From positions 31,226,611 through 31,290,610 of the forward strand of contig NC_092576.1 in assembly GCF_037975245.1 (NCBI RefSeq): DNA of 64,000 nt, in the 5' to 3' direction. This stretch comes from Apostichopus japonicus (lineage: Eukaryota > Echinodermata > Holothuroidea > Aspidochirotida > Stichopodidae). A program made the position numbers and the translations under genes. This document shows, piece after piece, positions 11,997-21,501 of the stretch; the stretch's first letter is position 1; every line of letters begins with the position of its first letter. The notes below the pieces were generated by a model that ran no database searches, was not told where the DNA came from, and worked only from the letters and a program-made list of their open reading frames with translations.

Positions 11997-12197
11997 CACC
12001 TTAAAGGTGGGATCGCTCGTAATTTCCTCGTAAATTCTGTCCTTCACACCACCCGATTCAAAAATAATATCAATACTACCCTCTATCGGATCGTCGCTGT
12101 TGTCTCGTAATTTCTCAGCAATCCCGTATTTACGGCTAGTAAGCAATAAACGGGTTCGGTTACTTGAACGGTGGCCTTGGCGAAATTCCTGCATAGT
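11997..12197 (-). CDS. Possible first coding exon, function unknown
   Basis: On the minus strand a frame opens with ATG at about 12,195 and reads about 65 codons. The composition is coding-like and CpG-richer than its surroundings, including the segment RTRLLLTSRKYGIAEKLRD. It ends at a good donor, CTTTAAG|GTGAGA, near 12,001. No acceptor precedes it, so it would be a first exon. No matching downstream exon was identified at lower coordinates, where only repeats follow. A hairpin-ended repeat lies directly upstream. I do not recognise the protein; it could be a gene fragment. Confidence 0.3.
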
Positions 12198-12212
12198 TTC
12201 TTGTCTGTGGCA

Positions 12213-12419
12213 GTACAGGGAGTTGTTATGGAACAACTCCCTGGTCAGTAGTATGCGGTATTACGCCGCGTTTTCGTGTGTGTTGTGTGATACAAAACTC
12301 AGTGCTTTGTTTTACGTTCAGAACTTTTCACAACTAATGGGCTGTACAGTATAGGTTACGGTCGAGCTTTGCATCAGGCGTAATAGTTTGACCAGGGAGC
12401 TGCTACTCTAGCAGTTCCC
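12213..12419. mobile_element. Small element delimited by two similar hairpins
   Basis: At 12,213-12,242 CAGGGAGTTGTT and AACAACTCCCTG form a 12-bp stem with a 4-base loop. At about 12,389-12,419 CAGGGAGCTGCT and AGCAGTTCCCTG form a related stem. The two hairpins face each other across about 150 bp and look like the two ends of one small element. No target duplication was identified. Confidence 0.5.
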
Positions 12420-14550
12420 TGCTTTTACTCTTTTAGGCCTACATGGTGAGCAGTCGAAGTCAAGAAACAGCTCAAGAAACTAATAGTTATGAACTTTATG
12501 TCTGATTCACGCTGACTGGTGGCACAAAAAGACAAACGCGAATGAGTGAAAAAATTGACTGAAGTGATTACAAACTATTGGGTATCAAACGTAAAGTCAA
12601 GTCCGTCATGTTTGAACAATTGGTATTTCAGCCAATTTAGGTATTAATTATACATAGACTGAGTCACAGCTTACATTGTATTTTATATATAAATTTTAGT
12701 TATATATCAGGAGGGAAAGACAAAGCATTTTATGTCATATACCATATACAGATAAATATGTATATTTAATTATTTTTGGACTCCTGGCAACGGGCCCTTT
12801 AGGCGATCACAGAGCACTTGCCCTAGCTGCACCCCGTCCTCCTAACCGGTGCACGTAAACCCTGTCCTTGCACCCCTTTGACCCGAATTAAAAAATAACG
12901 AAGCTTGAACGGAAAAGGGAAGGAAAATACGTTGCCATAAGGGGCGGCTCCACCCTCTTTAGAAAGGATTGGCAAAAAGGGAATAAGTACATGAACAATA
13001 AACTAATAGTTATTTCCATTGAAAAGTGTCTCGCTGAGCATCGGCCGTCAAAGCAAAAAACTTTTTTTTCTAAATCACGTCAGTGTATTGCTTTCCAGCG
13101 TACTGTACTCCCAGAATTGACTATCCTGTTTCTTGTTCCGAACGGCTCCCAACGAAATGCCAAAAAGTCGGCAACGGGGTTGGGGTGGGTTACCCAGCTC
13201 CACCATGGGGCACCTCATCACGACTGACTCGAATTACTCGAAACTTTAACTGAAATTGGATTGAATTTAAAAAAATATATACTAGATGTCTGCATGGATC
13301 ATACTTATCTATACTATTGTGTGACCATATAGGCGTACAGGCTCTATATAGTCAATCAGGAGAGACTGGGGGAAGCTTTTTTTCTTGCCACAGAAAATTA
13401 AACATTGCCCGGAAGTTCCTAGCACGATTAATTCATTTCAAACTTCGACGGCAATGAAGGACAAAGAGAACCATATAGGCCTATGCCTGACTATAAGATC
13501 ATTGAACCATCACGAACAACTCCGAATAATCTTCCATTTGCCGATTCATATATTACACTGGGAATAAGGGGTGGGGTGGGGCTTTCCATTTGATCCGCAA
13601 GTATATTGAACGGTCACCATAACAAGGGTGTATAGCTCGGGACTAGCACGGGGAGACTTGTCAACCTTGTGAACTTTTTTGGGGGTGAGATGCGGGGGGG
13701 GGGGGGGGAATCGGCAAACTAAAACATACAGGGTAAACAGAGGGGAGGAAAGAGGTCAAGAAAGAAAGCGTGAAAGACAGATGAAGGGATGGAGGAAGAA
13801 AGTAAAGAAAATGTGGAGATGGAGGCTAGGGTAGAGATAGATATGATATGAGAGTACAGAGAGAAAAAAACCAAGAGCAGAAAAATGGAGATCACTGGGA
13901 TACTGTCAAATACACAAGAAGAATATACAATCTAAATACTGGAATTAAATAATGCACAACATTAATACAGCTTTATGACATCAACAAATCAAAGGGGAAG
14001 GATATAAGGTTTCAAGGATGCTGGAAAATAAGACACAACAGAAGATGATTATGGTTTCTGATCTATTAGGCTTCTTCTCTCTACTGCTACCAGGATGTAA
14101 GAGACCACAGGGACTCGCACAACTCTTTAAGTTGTGATGACCTCTGACCCTTACTATGCCTAACTGTTATCTTGCCAGGAAATAAATACACCAGTGCATG
14201 AGAGGAGTTGAGAGACAGGACTGATTGATCGTGTCGATAGGGGTACATGTGATTCAAGAAGATAGATGTAAAGATTAGCATCGTATGGACACTTCAAATG
14301 GGACCCCCTCCCCACCCCCCCACACCCTCCCCCACGTTCAAATCATATCCCCTCCTGGAAACGGAAATGAACACTAGTATAAATAAACCAATACAGATAT
14401 TTATACACGCTGTACTTGTAGGCCTATATACAATAATATAAAGCTGGCCATTCTCTGATTGTTACTCCTTGATTGAATTTCCCCAACCTTGCCCACCTTG
14501 ACTTAGAGGGTGGCCAAGCTCCTGATTCACAGTCATAGCTACTATCGAAC
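12420..14550. other. No gene seen; purine-rich tract
   Basis: Largely featureless. A run of G at about 13,694-13,708 opens a GA-rich stretch to about 13,880, and a C-rich stretch lies at 14,304-14,333. Short open frames here have no recognisable content. Confidence 0.6.
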
Positions 14551-14879
14551 AAAATGGACGAAAGCAATTTATCTCAATCTGGTGATGCAGATGTATCATT
14601 AGCTGCTAATCCAACGTTTGTGAATGTCGCACAACCTGTCAACAAAAGTCTGGGAAAAGTGCTTGCCCCTGCCATATGTATGATCGCTTTTGTTCAGGAT
14701 CATGTAAATGTGGCAATGTGTATTCGTATAGTCTGAGGTTTTTCTCCCATGCTGCTCCATATCTAATCCTACTGGTGACATTGGACAGAACATTGGCAGA
14801 TGGCTTCTTGAGAGGTGTTGAAGTAACTGGATCAGGAGTATCTGTAGAGATTACATAAAACAAGAGTTACTAGATTGCA

Positions 14880-15280
14880 AGTATCCTGCTATAGCTTCTA
14901 TGGCTGTGACTAAAAATATACCTTTTGTTTAGAACTTATCACACTTATGCAGCACTGGAAACTGATATTTCAATTTAAATGGTGTCATTGAGTTTAGAGG
15001 ACATTGAAGTTACAAGTATGTTGGTGAAACCAAGACCACCCTCAAGAAGCAGTTCTAGTCACAAGTCAATACCATGAAAATGGAGACTCCAGTAGGGGAA
15101 CACTTTCAGCTGCCCAATCATACCATTAAAGACATGTCCCAACAGGTAACTGAATTCGTAGACTAACCATCTCAGACATAGTACACCACAGCAGAGATAG
15201 AGAGAGCGGACGGAATGCCCTAGCACCATTCAACTGAATGGGCTCAATATACAGGAAGGACATGACTAACTTTATCCTGC
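14880..15280 (+). pseudogene. Penelope-like element relic, GIY-YIG endonuclease end
   Basis: With frameshifts and a stop, the region reads YKYVGETKTTL (15,013-15,060), then EHFQLPNHTIKDMS (15,100-15,140), then a diverged C-terminal segment ending GLNIQEGHD near 15,270. This is the order of the GIY-YIG nuclease end of Penelope-like retroelements. A second copy of the same family lies on the minus strand at 37,340-37,880. Upstream (14,550-14,870) is non-repetitive sequence with short open frames that may belong to the same relic, but I cannot show it. Confidence 0.65.
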
Positions 15281-17430
15281 TCCATCTCTGTATTCTGCTA
15301 TAGTTTATTCGCCCTCACTCCTTACTTAATCCTCGCTTTGTACTCCACAGTTTATCTAAATACCTCTGCTTTCACTGACTCCTTTTGTTCAATACACCAT
15401 TAACTTCTTTCTTTGTGTTCACCATGTCCTCTCTGTTCCAGGCTCTATTGTGTCTCTTGAATTTACTGTTACTAGTCAGTTTGCCTCTAAAGAAGATCCT
15501 GATAATATCAGGCCCACTTACTTTTATAAAGTTTCATACACATGTATGCTTTTTAGTGGATGAGCAATATGCTACCATTTTTTTCTTTTCTTTTGGAATT
15601 TAATGAGAATGAAATTGTATTATTTATCTGATCACATCAGATCAGATAAGATTAGCACTGCTCTTCCAGTCTGTAATTCATGCAAGGATAAACATATCAA
15701 TTTACCTTCTCCTTTCTGAGTGTCAACTGATCTTTCTGTGGTGACAGCTGCTGAGAATGCCTCTGTTTGACTTTCAGCATCTTTCCGGAAAAGATGCATT
15801 TGAAACCTATACAATGAAACCAAAAAAATTGTCCGTAAATCATATAACTGAAATAGTAATTTTACTGTACACCCCAAGCTTAATTGTATGCATAATGAAT
15901 CTGGTAATGACCAAATCATTACAAACATACATGTTTTTATCATACCTACCCAAGAAAAAATATGAAAGAGAAAAGTAACAAACAAACACTTAGGCATATT
16001 TCAATAATAACATATTGTTAACCCACATTGATTTAAACCCAGATAAGGATGAGATATTCTTTCATACTCTTCTTCAACATATCCATAAACCGCGGTACCT
16101 TTCAAGAATTGTAAGGATAATTTTGTGTTGCCCAACTGCTTGCCCAACAACTTGAGCTCACATGTCAATGTAAAATTTACTATGTAAACTTCCTGTCTTA
16201 GTGAACTGATTGGTTTCATATCGCTAAAAGATGTCCAGTCTTTTGATCAGAGTTTGATGTACACTCATTATTTACCTACTGTGTAAACTTCCTTTTTATG
16301 TGAGCAGTTGGTTTCATGAGTGAGAATTGAGATGCTAGCTTACACCATGACATAAGCCTACCATTGTGAAAAATTCCTGTTTACATGAATAGCTTGATTT
16401 CAGACTACCATTAATTTAACGCTAGATTACTCTCCACAAGAGATAGTTTCGGCCACCAAATTTAATAGATATTATAATTTTTGAACACTAAACATCAGAT
16501 CATTCACAAGAAGCTGAACAAAAACAAGCATAGTATATACTGACTATATATAAAAAATATGATAACTTAGCACATCATAAAGTATGAGCATCAGGCCTAC
16601 ACAAAAAAAACTTTCTTACCCCCAGGCATGGCTATATAAAGGTTTATATAGGTATAGCTATATGTACTATGGTCCCTCAATTTGTGAGGCTAATTTACCT
16701 AATTTCTTGCATAGCAGTTGGGTTCCTTCAAAAATCCCAAACACAGACATGTACACATGATTGCTGGAATATTGGACAGACAGTCAGTAGATAACAGTAT
16801 AACACCCTGTTGCCCAAATGAACCATTAAAACTTGATTGCATATATGCTGGCTGAGGCTGACCTTAGAAAAACCTAAGGTCTAGTTGCATACGCAGCGGT
16901 GTGAAAACATGTGAATCAGTTAGGAGTGATTCTAAATTATTTATGTAGATGCATTATTTTTATAGGAAAAATTGCAGGTCCATGTGGTTGTACTTGTACA
17001 GCACAGTAGGCCTTCCTCACTGGTGTATATTACAAAATTAGGGAATACAGTTACTATGAACACTAAATTCAGATACTTATTACTAATACTATAGGCCTTA
17101 GTCCTATGTTATATGCCCAGTTAATTATGACTGGGCATAGGTGAGGCTTTTCTTTCAAATGCTCATTCACAAGAATTATTCTTCAAACAAGGACAGCTGA
17201 TAACAATTTAGAACCTGAAGGGGTGGGGATGAACAGATCACCTAGGCCTAGTGGTTAGAAAATATATTTCCATCAATTTGTTGAGGCAAAAACAGTTTAC
17301 TTTTTGGTGATGAGAAGGCTCAGCTTTCCATGGCATAAATATGAGGAGTGAAACTAAAGACCCCCAGTCCCTGTCAGTCTTCTTTAGGAAGGACATTTTA
17401 ATTTTTAACTGTATACAGTACAAAGTGGCT
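15281..17430. other. No confident gene; one weak minus-strand exon candidate at 15,706-15,806
   Basis: The minus strand at 15,706-15,806 has an acceptor-like TATAG before GTTTCAAATG and a donor GAGAAG|GTAAAT. The open frame between them is coding-like (DAESQTEAFSAAVTTERSVD). It could be an internal exon of the minus-strand gene suggested at 18,876-19,279. I saw no domain. The rest of the interval is AT-rich and unremarkable. Confidence 0.25.
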
Positions 17431-17672
17431 ATTCTTACAACTAGTCGTAAGAATAATTTCCGACTACGCAAGGGCAGTTGCTATTTTTGTGATTAGGAGT
17501 ACTAATTTTACGACGATGAGTAACAATAACTTCCGGTTAGGGTTAGGATTGAGGTTTAGGGTTATGTTTAGGGTTACCTCTACTACATGCGCAGTTGCTT
17601 TATTTACTGCTCTTGAATTTGCCTTTGTCGTAAGAATAGTTTATAATTGTTACGACTAGTCGTAAGAAACGG
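17431..17672. mobile_element. Small element with palindromic ends and telomere-like interior
   Basis: Both ends carry a near-perfect palindrome centred on ACTAGT (TTCTTACAACTAGTCGTAAG at the left, TTACGACTAGTCGTAA at the right). Between them, at about 17,534-17,576, is a degenerate run of GGTTAGGG and GGTTTAGGG units resembling the animal telomere repeat. No coding capacity. Confidence 0.5.
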
Positions 17673-18151
17673 CCTATACAGTATCCTCATGACAAGCATT
17701 CACAAACAGTGATGATGATGACTCAGTAATACAACTTACTGCTATTTTGTGCTAGGATAAGTATGATAAGGTTAGCATACGCTAGGTCCATTGGAAAAAT
17801 AATGAATGATAGGCCTAGTTACAAAGCCTAGGCTCATCAAATCATGTATGTTACAAATACAATAGCATAGACACTGCGAAGTTCGAACACCTAAGCCTTA
17901 AAATACCCCAAAAACTATCTTCATTTTATTGACAGATATGTACGTACATACTTGCGCACGGGTCATTTTGGAGAGGAAATAACTGTAGCTTCCTGGTTTT
18001 TAGTGATATTGGCTTTCGCTTGTAGGTTATCATGGTGAAATCGTGTATTTCTTAGGGGTGTCCGAACTTTGCAGTTTTCTGTACTTCGCAATACTGACAG
18101 TTACCTAGGACAATACCCTGTAGTACTACTATGTACTAGTATTACCCTATA

Positions 18152-18837
18152 CGGGTACCGTTGTTTTCCGCACACGTTACTTTCCGCTGAAACAAAACGG
18201 TGTTTTCCGCAAACAAATTTGTCAGCGGAAAACAACGTTTTTTTCAACGGAAAGTACCGTTTCTTTTTGGGAGGAACAGAATGACTTACTGAAATTATTA
18301 GGCACATGGAAGGATTTAGGAAGATGGATAAGATAGGATTTGACTGTAACAGGATAAAATGTAGCTTCGAGACTAGATTTAGGATACAGTAGCTAAGGTT
18401 GTACTTGTAGCTTAGGCTGTAAGGCTTACTTATACAGCCATTTTATTTCCAGCGAAAATCAAAGATACCGCCTTTTACACCTTTTTTTTAAACCATCATT
18501 ACGCGGGCCGAATATTTAATACTTAATTAGATACTCAATCCTTCATAACGCGGGCGTTCCTTTGCCCAGTATTATATGCTTCTTTAATAATTCGTAATTA
18601 CGAACACCCCAAGCCTCCTCTAAATTATAAGCAGCTTAACTTTTCTGACATGAACTCAGTCTAACCATCCTTGATCAACGTTCTTTGATACTTTCTCATG
18701 TTATTTTAATCATCCTGCCTGAATTTGGTATCTCAAAATTGCGGAAAAATATAGTGTACAGGCAAGTGAAAAATCGGTGTTTTCCGCAGAAGAATTTTTT
18801 CAGCGGAAAGTAACGTTTGCGGAAAACAACTGAAACC
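18152..18837. mobile_element. hAT-like non-autonomous element with TTTTCCGC/GCGGAAAA termini
   Basis: It is flanked by 8-bp duplications ACCCTATA (18144-18151 and 18838-18845). Each end carries several copies of TTTTCCGC or its complement GCGGAAAA, plus ACGTTACTTTCCGCTGA, in inverted orientation. The interior (about 18,300-18,720) is AT-rich and has no frame. Confidence 0.8.
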
Positions 18838-18875
18838 ACCCTATACAGTTTTAGCCTAGCTTAGCAAATCATTAC

Positions 18876-19279
18876 CTTTTTGTGTGATCCTGAAGCAAAT
18901 GTTCTGCGAAATCTGCGTTGCTAACAGAAGTCAAATCGTGGACATGTTTGTAGAGTTCTTTCTCCATTTGCCAGTTTACGTAGGAACGTAGAAGATAGAT
19001 CTTCGTGGCATCTCTTCGTCGCTGCTGTTCCTTTGCACTGCTGTTTTTGTCAGGTCCATGCAACAATGGCTTTCCTCCACTTGAACCTATACGCTCGTTC
19101 CAGGATAAGGTCGTTTTCTTTCGCCCGATTCTCCTTGCCCTGATCCCTTTCCCATGATTGTCACTATACTCTAGTCTAATCGAATGTATTTGTACGAAAA
19201 TCGTACAGTATTCTTTACTCAAAAGGCACACAAACAACAAACTATCGCGTACGAAAATCCTTTGCGGTAAACAGTACAA
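18876..19279 (-). CDS. Possible 5' coding exon, function unknown
   Basis: An open minus-strand frame of up to 134 codons ends at a good donor, ACAAAAAG|GTAATG. The C-terminal half is coding-like and rich in charged residues (RRRDATKIYLLRSYVNWQ, then SNADFAEHLLQDH). The pattern, a basic stretch, an aromatic-rich helix and a final FAEHLL motif, resembles N-terminal exons of many uncharacterised invertebrate zinc-finger or transposon-derived proteins, but I cannot name it. The true start is uncertain: the first ATG is at 19279. It lies divergent from the ATG101-like exon at 19,575. Confidence 0.35.
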
Positions 19280-19379
19280 TAATCTGAAATGCTGTGCTAT
19301 AACATTATGTGTGCATGGGTACGGGCTTGTTACACATACGCTTGCCTGTGCTATTCACTGATCTAAATTTGCCACCGAG

Positions 19380-19389
19380 GTCACGTGAG
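19380..19389. promoter_or_regulatory. CLEAR-like E-box GTCACGTGAG
   Basis: The sequence matches nine of ten positions of the vertebrate CLEAR element GTCACGTGAC, the TFEB/MITF site found near lysosome and autophagy genes. It lies 186 bp before the ATG101-like exon and between two divergent exon candidates. Any functional role is inference. Confidence 0.3.
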
Positions 19390-19574
19390 TTTTAGGGGTC
19401 CCATTAAACCTCGCTGAAACCTCGATAATGCCAGCGCCCTCAAAAAAAAGTCTACGAGCGATATCGCCTTTAATCAAGCTGATAATTTGTTTCAAGTCCA
19501 ACAATTTCTTGTTTTGCATTGATTTCCATTTTATTGTGGATCTTGTTCTCATTCATTTCTTCTCTTTTTTTCAG

Positions 19575-19652
19575 ACTGTTGAGAGTAAGCAGCTAGAGGA
19601 GGTTGTCAACAGCATATTTCATACCATACTTTTTCACAGAACCACAGGAAAG
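19575..19652 (+). CDS. ATG101: Single exon of autophagy-related protein 101 (ATG101)-like gene
   Basis: A polypyrimidine tract with TTTTTTTCAG precedes the exon and AAAG|GTACAG follows it. The exon is 78 nt, phase 0 on both sides, and encodes 26 residues including LEEVVNSIFHTILFHRTTGK. This matches the N-terminal conserved segment of ATG101 (a VEG-Q-EE stretch followed by HTVL-HRSTGK). ATG101 is a HORMA-fold subunit of the ULK1/ATG13 complex that starts autophagy. I found neither the short first exon nor any later exon, although the next gene starts 1.8 kb downstream. The exon end and intron start are partly repeated at about 19,793-19,835. It may be a partial duplication or a gene interrupted by repeats. 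Confidence 0.6.
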
Positions 19653-19879
19653 GTACAGGAACACTTCCAATTTTACCATTTCTGTGTGTACTTGTTATTA
19701 CTGTACTGTAGACATGTTGTGAGATGTCTGTACATGTATATTACTCATATTACAACAATGTTGCCTGTAGTGAGTTACACACTTTTTAAATAACACAGAA
19801 CCACAGGTACAGGAATACTTCCAATGATCCATTCATGTTAATGAAGCGAACCGCGGGATGTGGGGGAAATTGCTGAATT

Positions 19880-21201
19880 TGGGGTTCTTCGCTTCGAACT
19901 CATAAGTTATAAATGAGGATGCAAGAGTGTTCTTGCGTTGAAACAACGGCTGAGAATTTATTACAAACTCTACAATGATATGAAAATGAAAATATACAAA
20001 TGAACAAATCATGTTACATGACAGTATTAAATGGTTCTTACACTCTTAACGACCTAATAAACTGGGGGAAAACCTATACTCAATACAATCAAATACTATG
20101 TAATATGCACAGAACCTATGCTCAACTGTGAAATACCAATAACAGAACTCTATCTGTACCATAAATACTCAAGCTACGAAATACCAATCTCGCAATAACT
20201 GTACGAAGTGTAAAATAAACAATGTAAAATGAACATAATGAAATAATCTGCATAAATAATATTAAACGTTTGCCAACAGGCAAGGAATTTTGACACCTTC
20301 GTAATGGTCAGCCTAGGGCAACACATGCCAGCTGCAACACATTATAGGCCTTTTCACCTTAACTGTTCCTAGACAGCAGGAATTTCCACCTCCTGAACCC
20401 ACAAACTCTCAAGAGACTTGTCACTCTGTAGCTATCCAAAAAGGCTAAGATTAAAGGACAAGCTCTGAGACAACTCTATAAGTAACAACAGTAAAACAAC
20501 AATGTTCAAGATACAAAATATGAATACATACACTCTTTACACTGCGAGCAGTACAATACTAAAATAGTCACAATAAATAATCTTTCTCAACTGTCAATAC
20601 AGTACAATACACGTAACTATTAATAACTTTCTGTAACTTAAACCCAACCTAACTAGTACTGTCACTCTACAGTATAAAAGTAGTAAAAGTACGCAACACT
20701 ATACACCCACGTGCTTAACGATAAACACACGCTATTAACCCCTAGGACCAAGGTCCAAATACACAACCTAACATGTACTTTGTACGGTCAAGTACAACCT
20801 AGCCAAAGGGGCAACACTTACAACTACGATTCAATTAAATAACAATAAGGGTACGTACAGAATTTATATTTATGACTTAAACTCTTACTACACTGAAGTC
20901 AACTCGCTCGCGGATAACAAGACGAAGGAGACTCTTCGCTCGCGGTACAGGAGGTCGCAGACATCGAGACTCCATCAACGCTAGCCAGCTCGCTATATAC
21001 TGTAGTAGGTCCACCATCTTGGATACCAGTGGCTTCGAGCCAGAAGCCGAACCATCCAAAAACCTGAGGCATCCTGCCTCTGAGAAGGGTGACATCTCCT
21101 CAGTGACTCAAGGTAATACAGATATGGATAAATCTGGGCTATTGACGACCCGAGATTAATAAATATGATGAAATAATAAGGGGTTTACGAGGCGAACCCC
21201 A
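19880..21201. repeat. Putative solo LTR (1.32 kb)
   Basis: It starts TGGGGTTCTTCGCTTCGA and ends CGAGGCGAACCCCA, giving TG...CA ends with short inverted repeats. The flanks are GAATT (19,875-19,879) and GAGTT (21,202-21,206), a 5-bp duplication with one mismatch, as expected for an old LTR insertion. No internal retroelement coding was seen. It lies 220 bp upstream of the first coding exon of the Ig-NACHT gene. Confidence 0.5.
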
Positions 21202-21420
21202 GAGTTCTGCAGGGACGATGTTCGCCATACAACAACGTATACAGAAACTAAAGAAATGCACGTGCAAACAACTAACGCTAAAAACTGACTGTTACGAACT
21301 ATTATATAATACATGCAAATACTTAACGGGTGCATACAACAAAATTTCACTTTACTTCATTCATACATCAACTAAGATCATTCATATGATATCTAACGAT
21401 TGTTTCTCCTTTTGCTGCAG

Positions 21421-21501
21421 TTGATTAACACCTGGGATTCTTCACAATGGGAAAGTTCACCGTACATTTGACCTTGTTCCTAGTGGTTCAGGTAGTCTGT
21501 G
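21421..21501 (+). CDS. Exon 1: signal peptide of the Ig-NACHT receptor
   Basis: TTTTGCTGCAG precedes the exon, so an upstream non-coding exon probably exists. ATG at 21447 is followed by 18 residues with a Lys then a hydrophobic core (HLTLFLVVQVVC), a standard signal peptide. The exon ends at GTG|GTAAGT in phase 1. Phase 1 borders continue for all extracellular exons, as is usual for shuffled Ig domains. Confidence 0.8.

Noticed and set aside
12991-13227. 78-codon open frame
   Set aside because: No domain, no splice context and similar-sized frames occur at random nearby.
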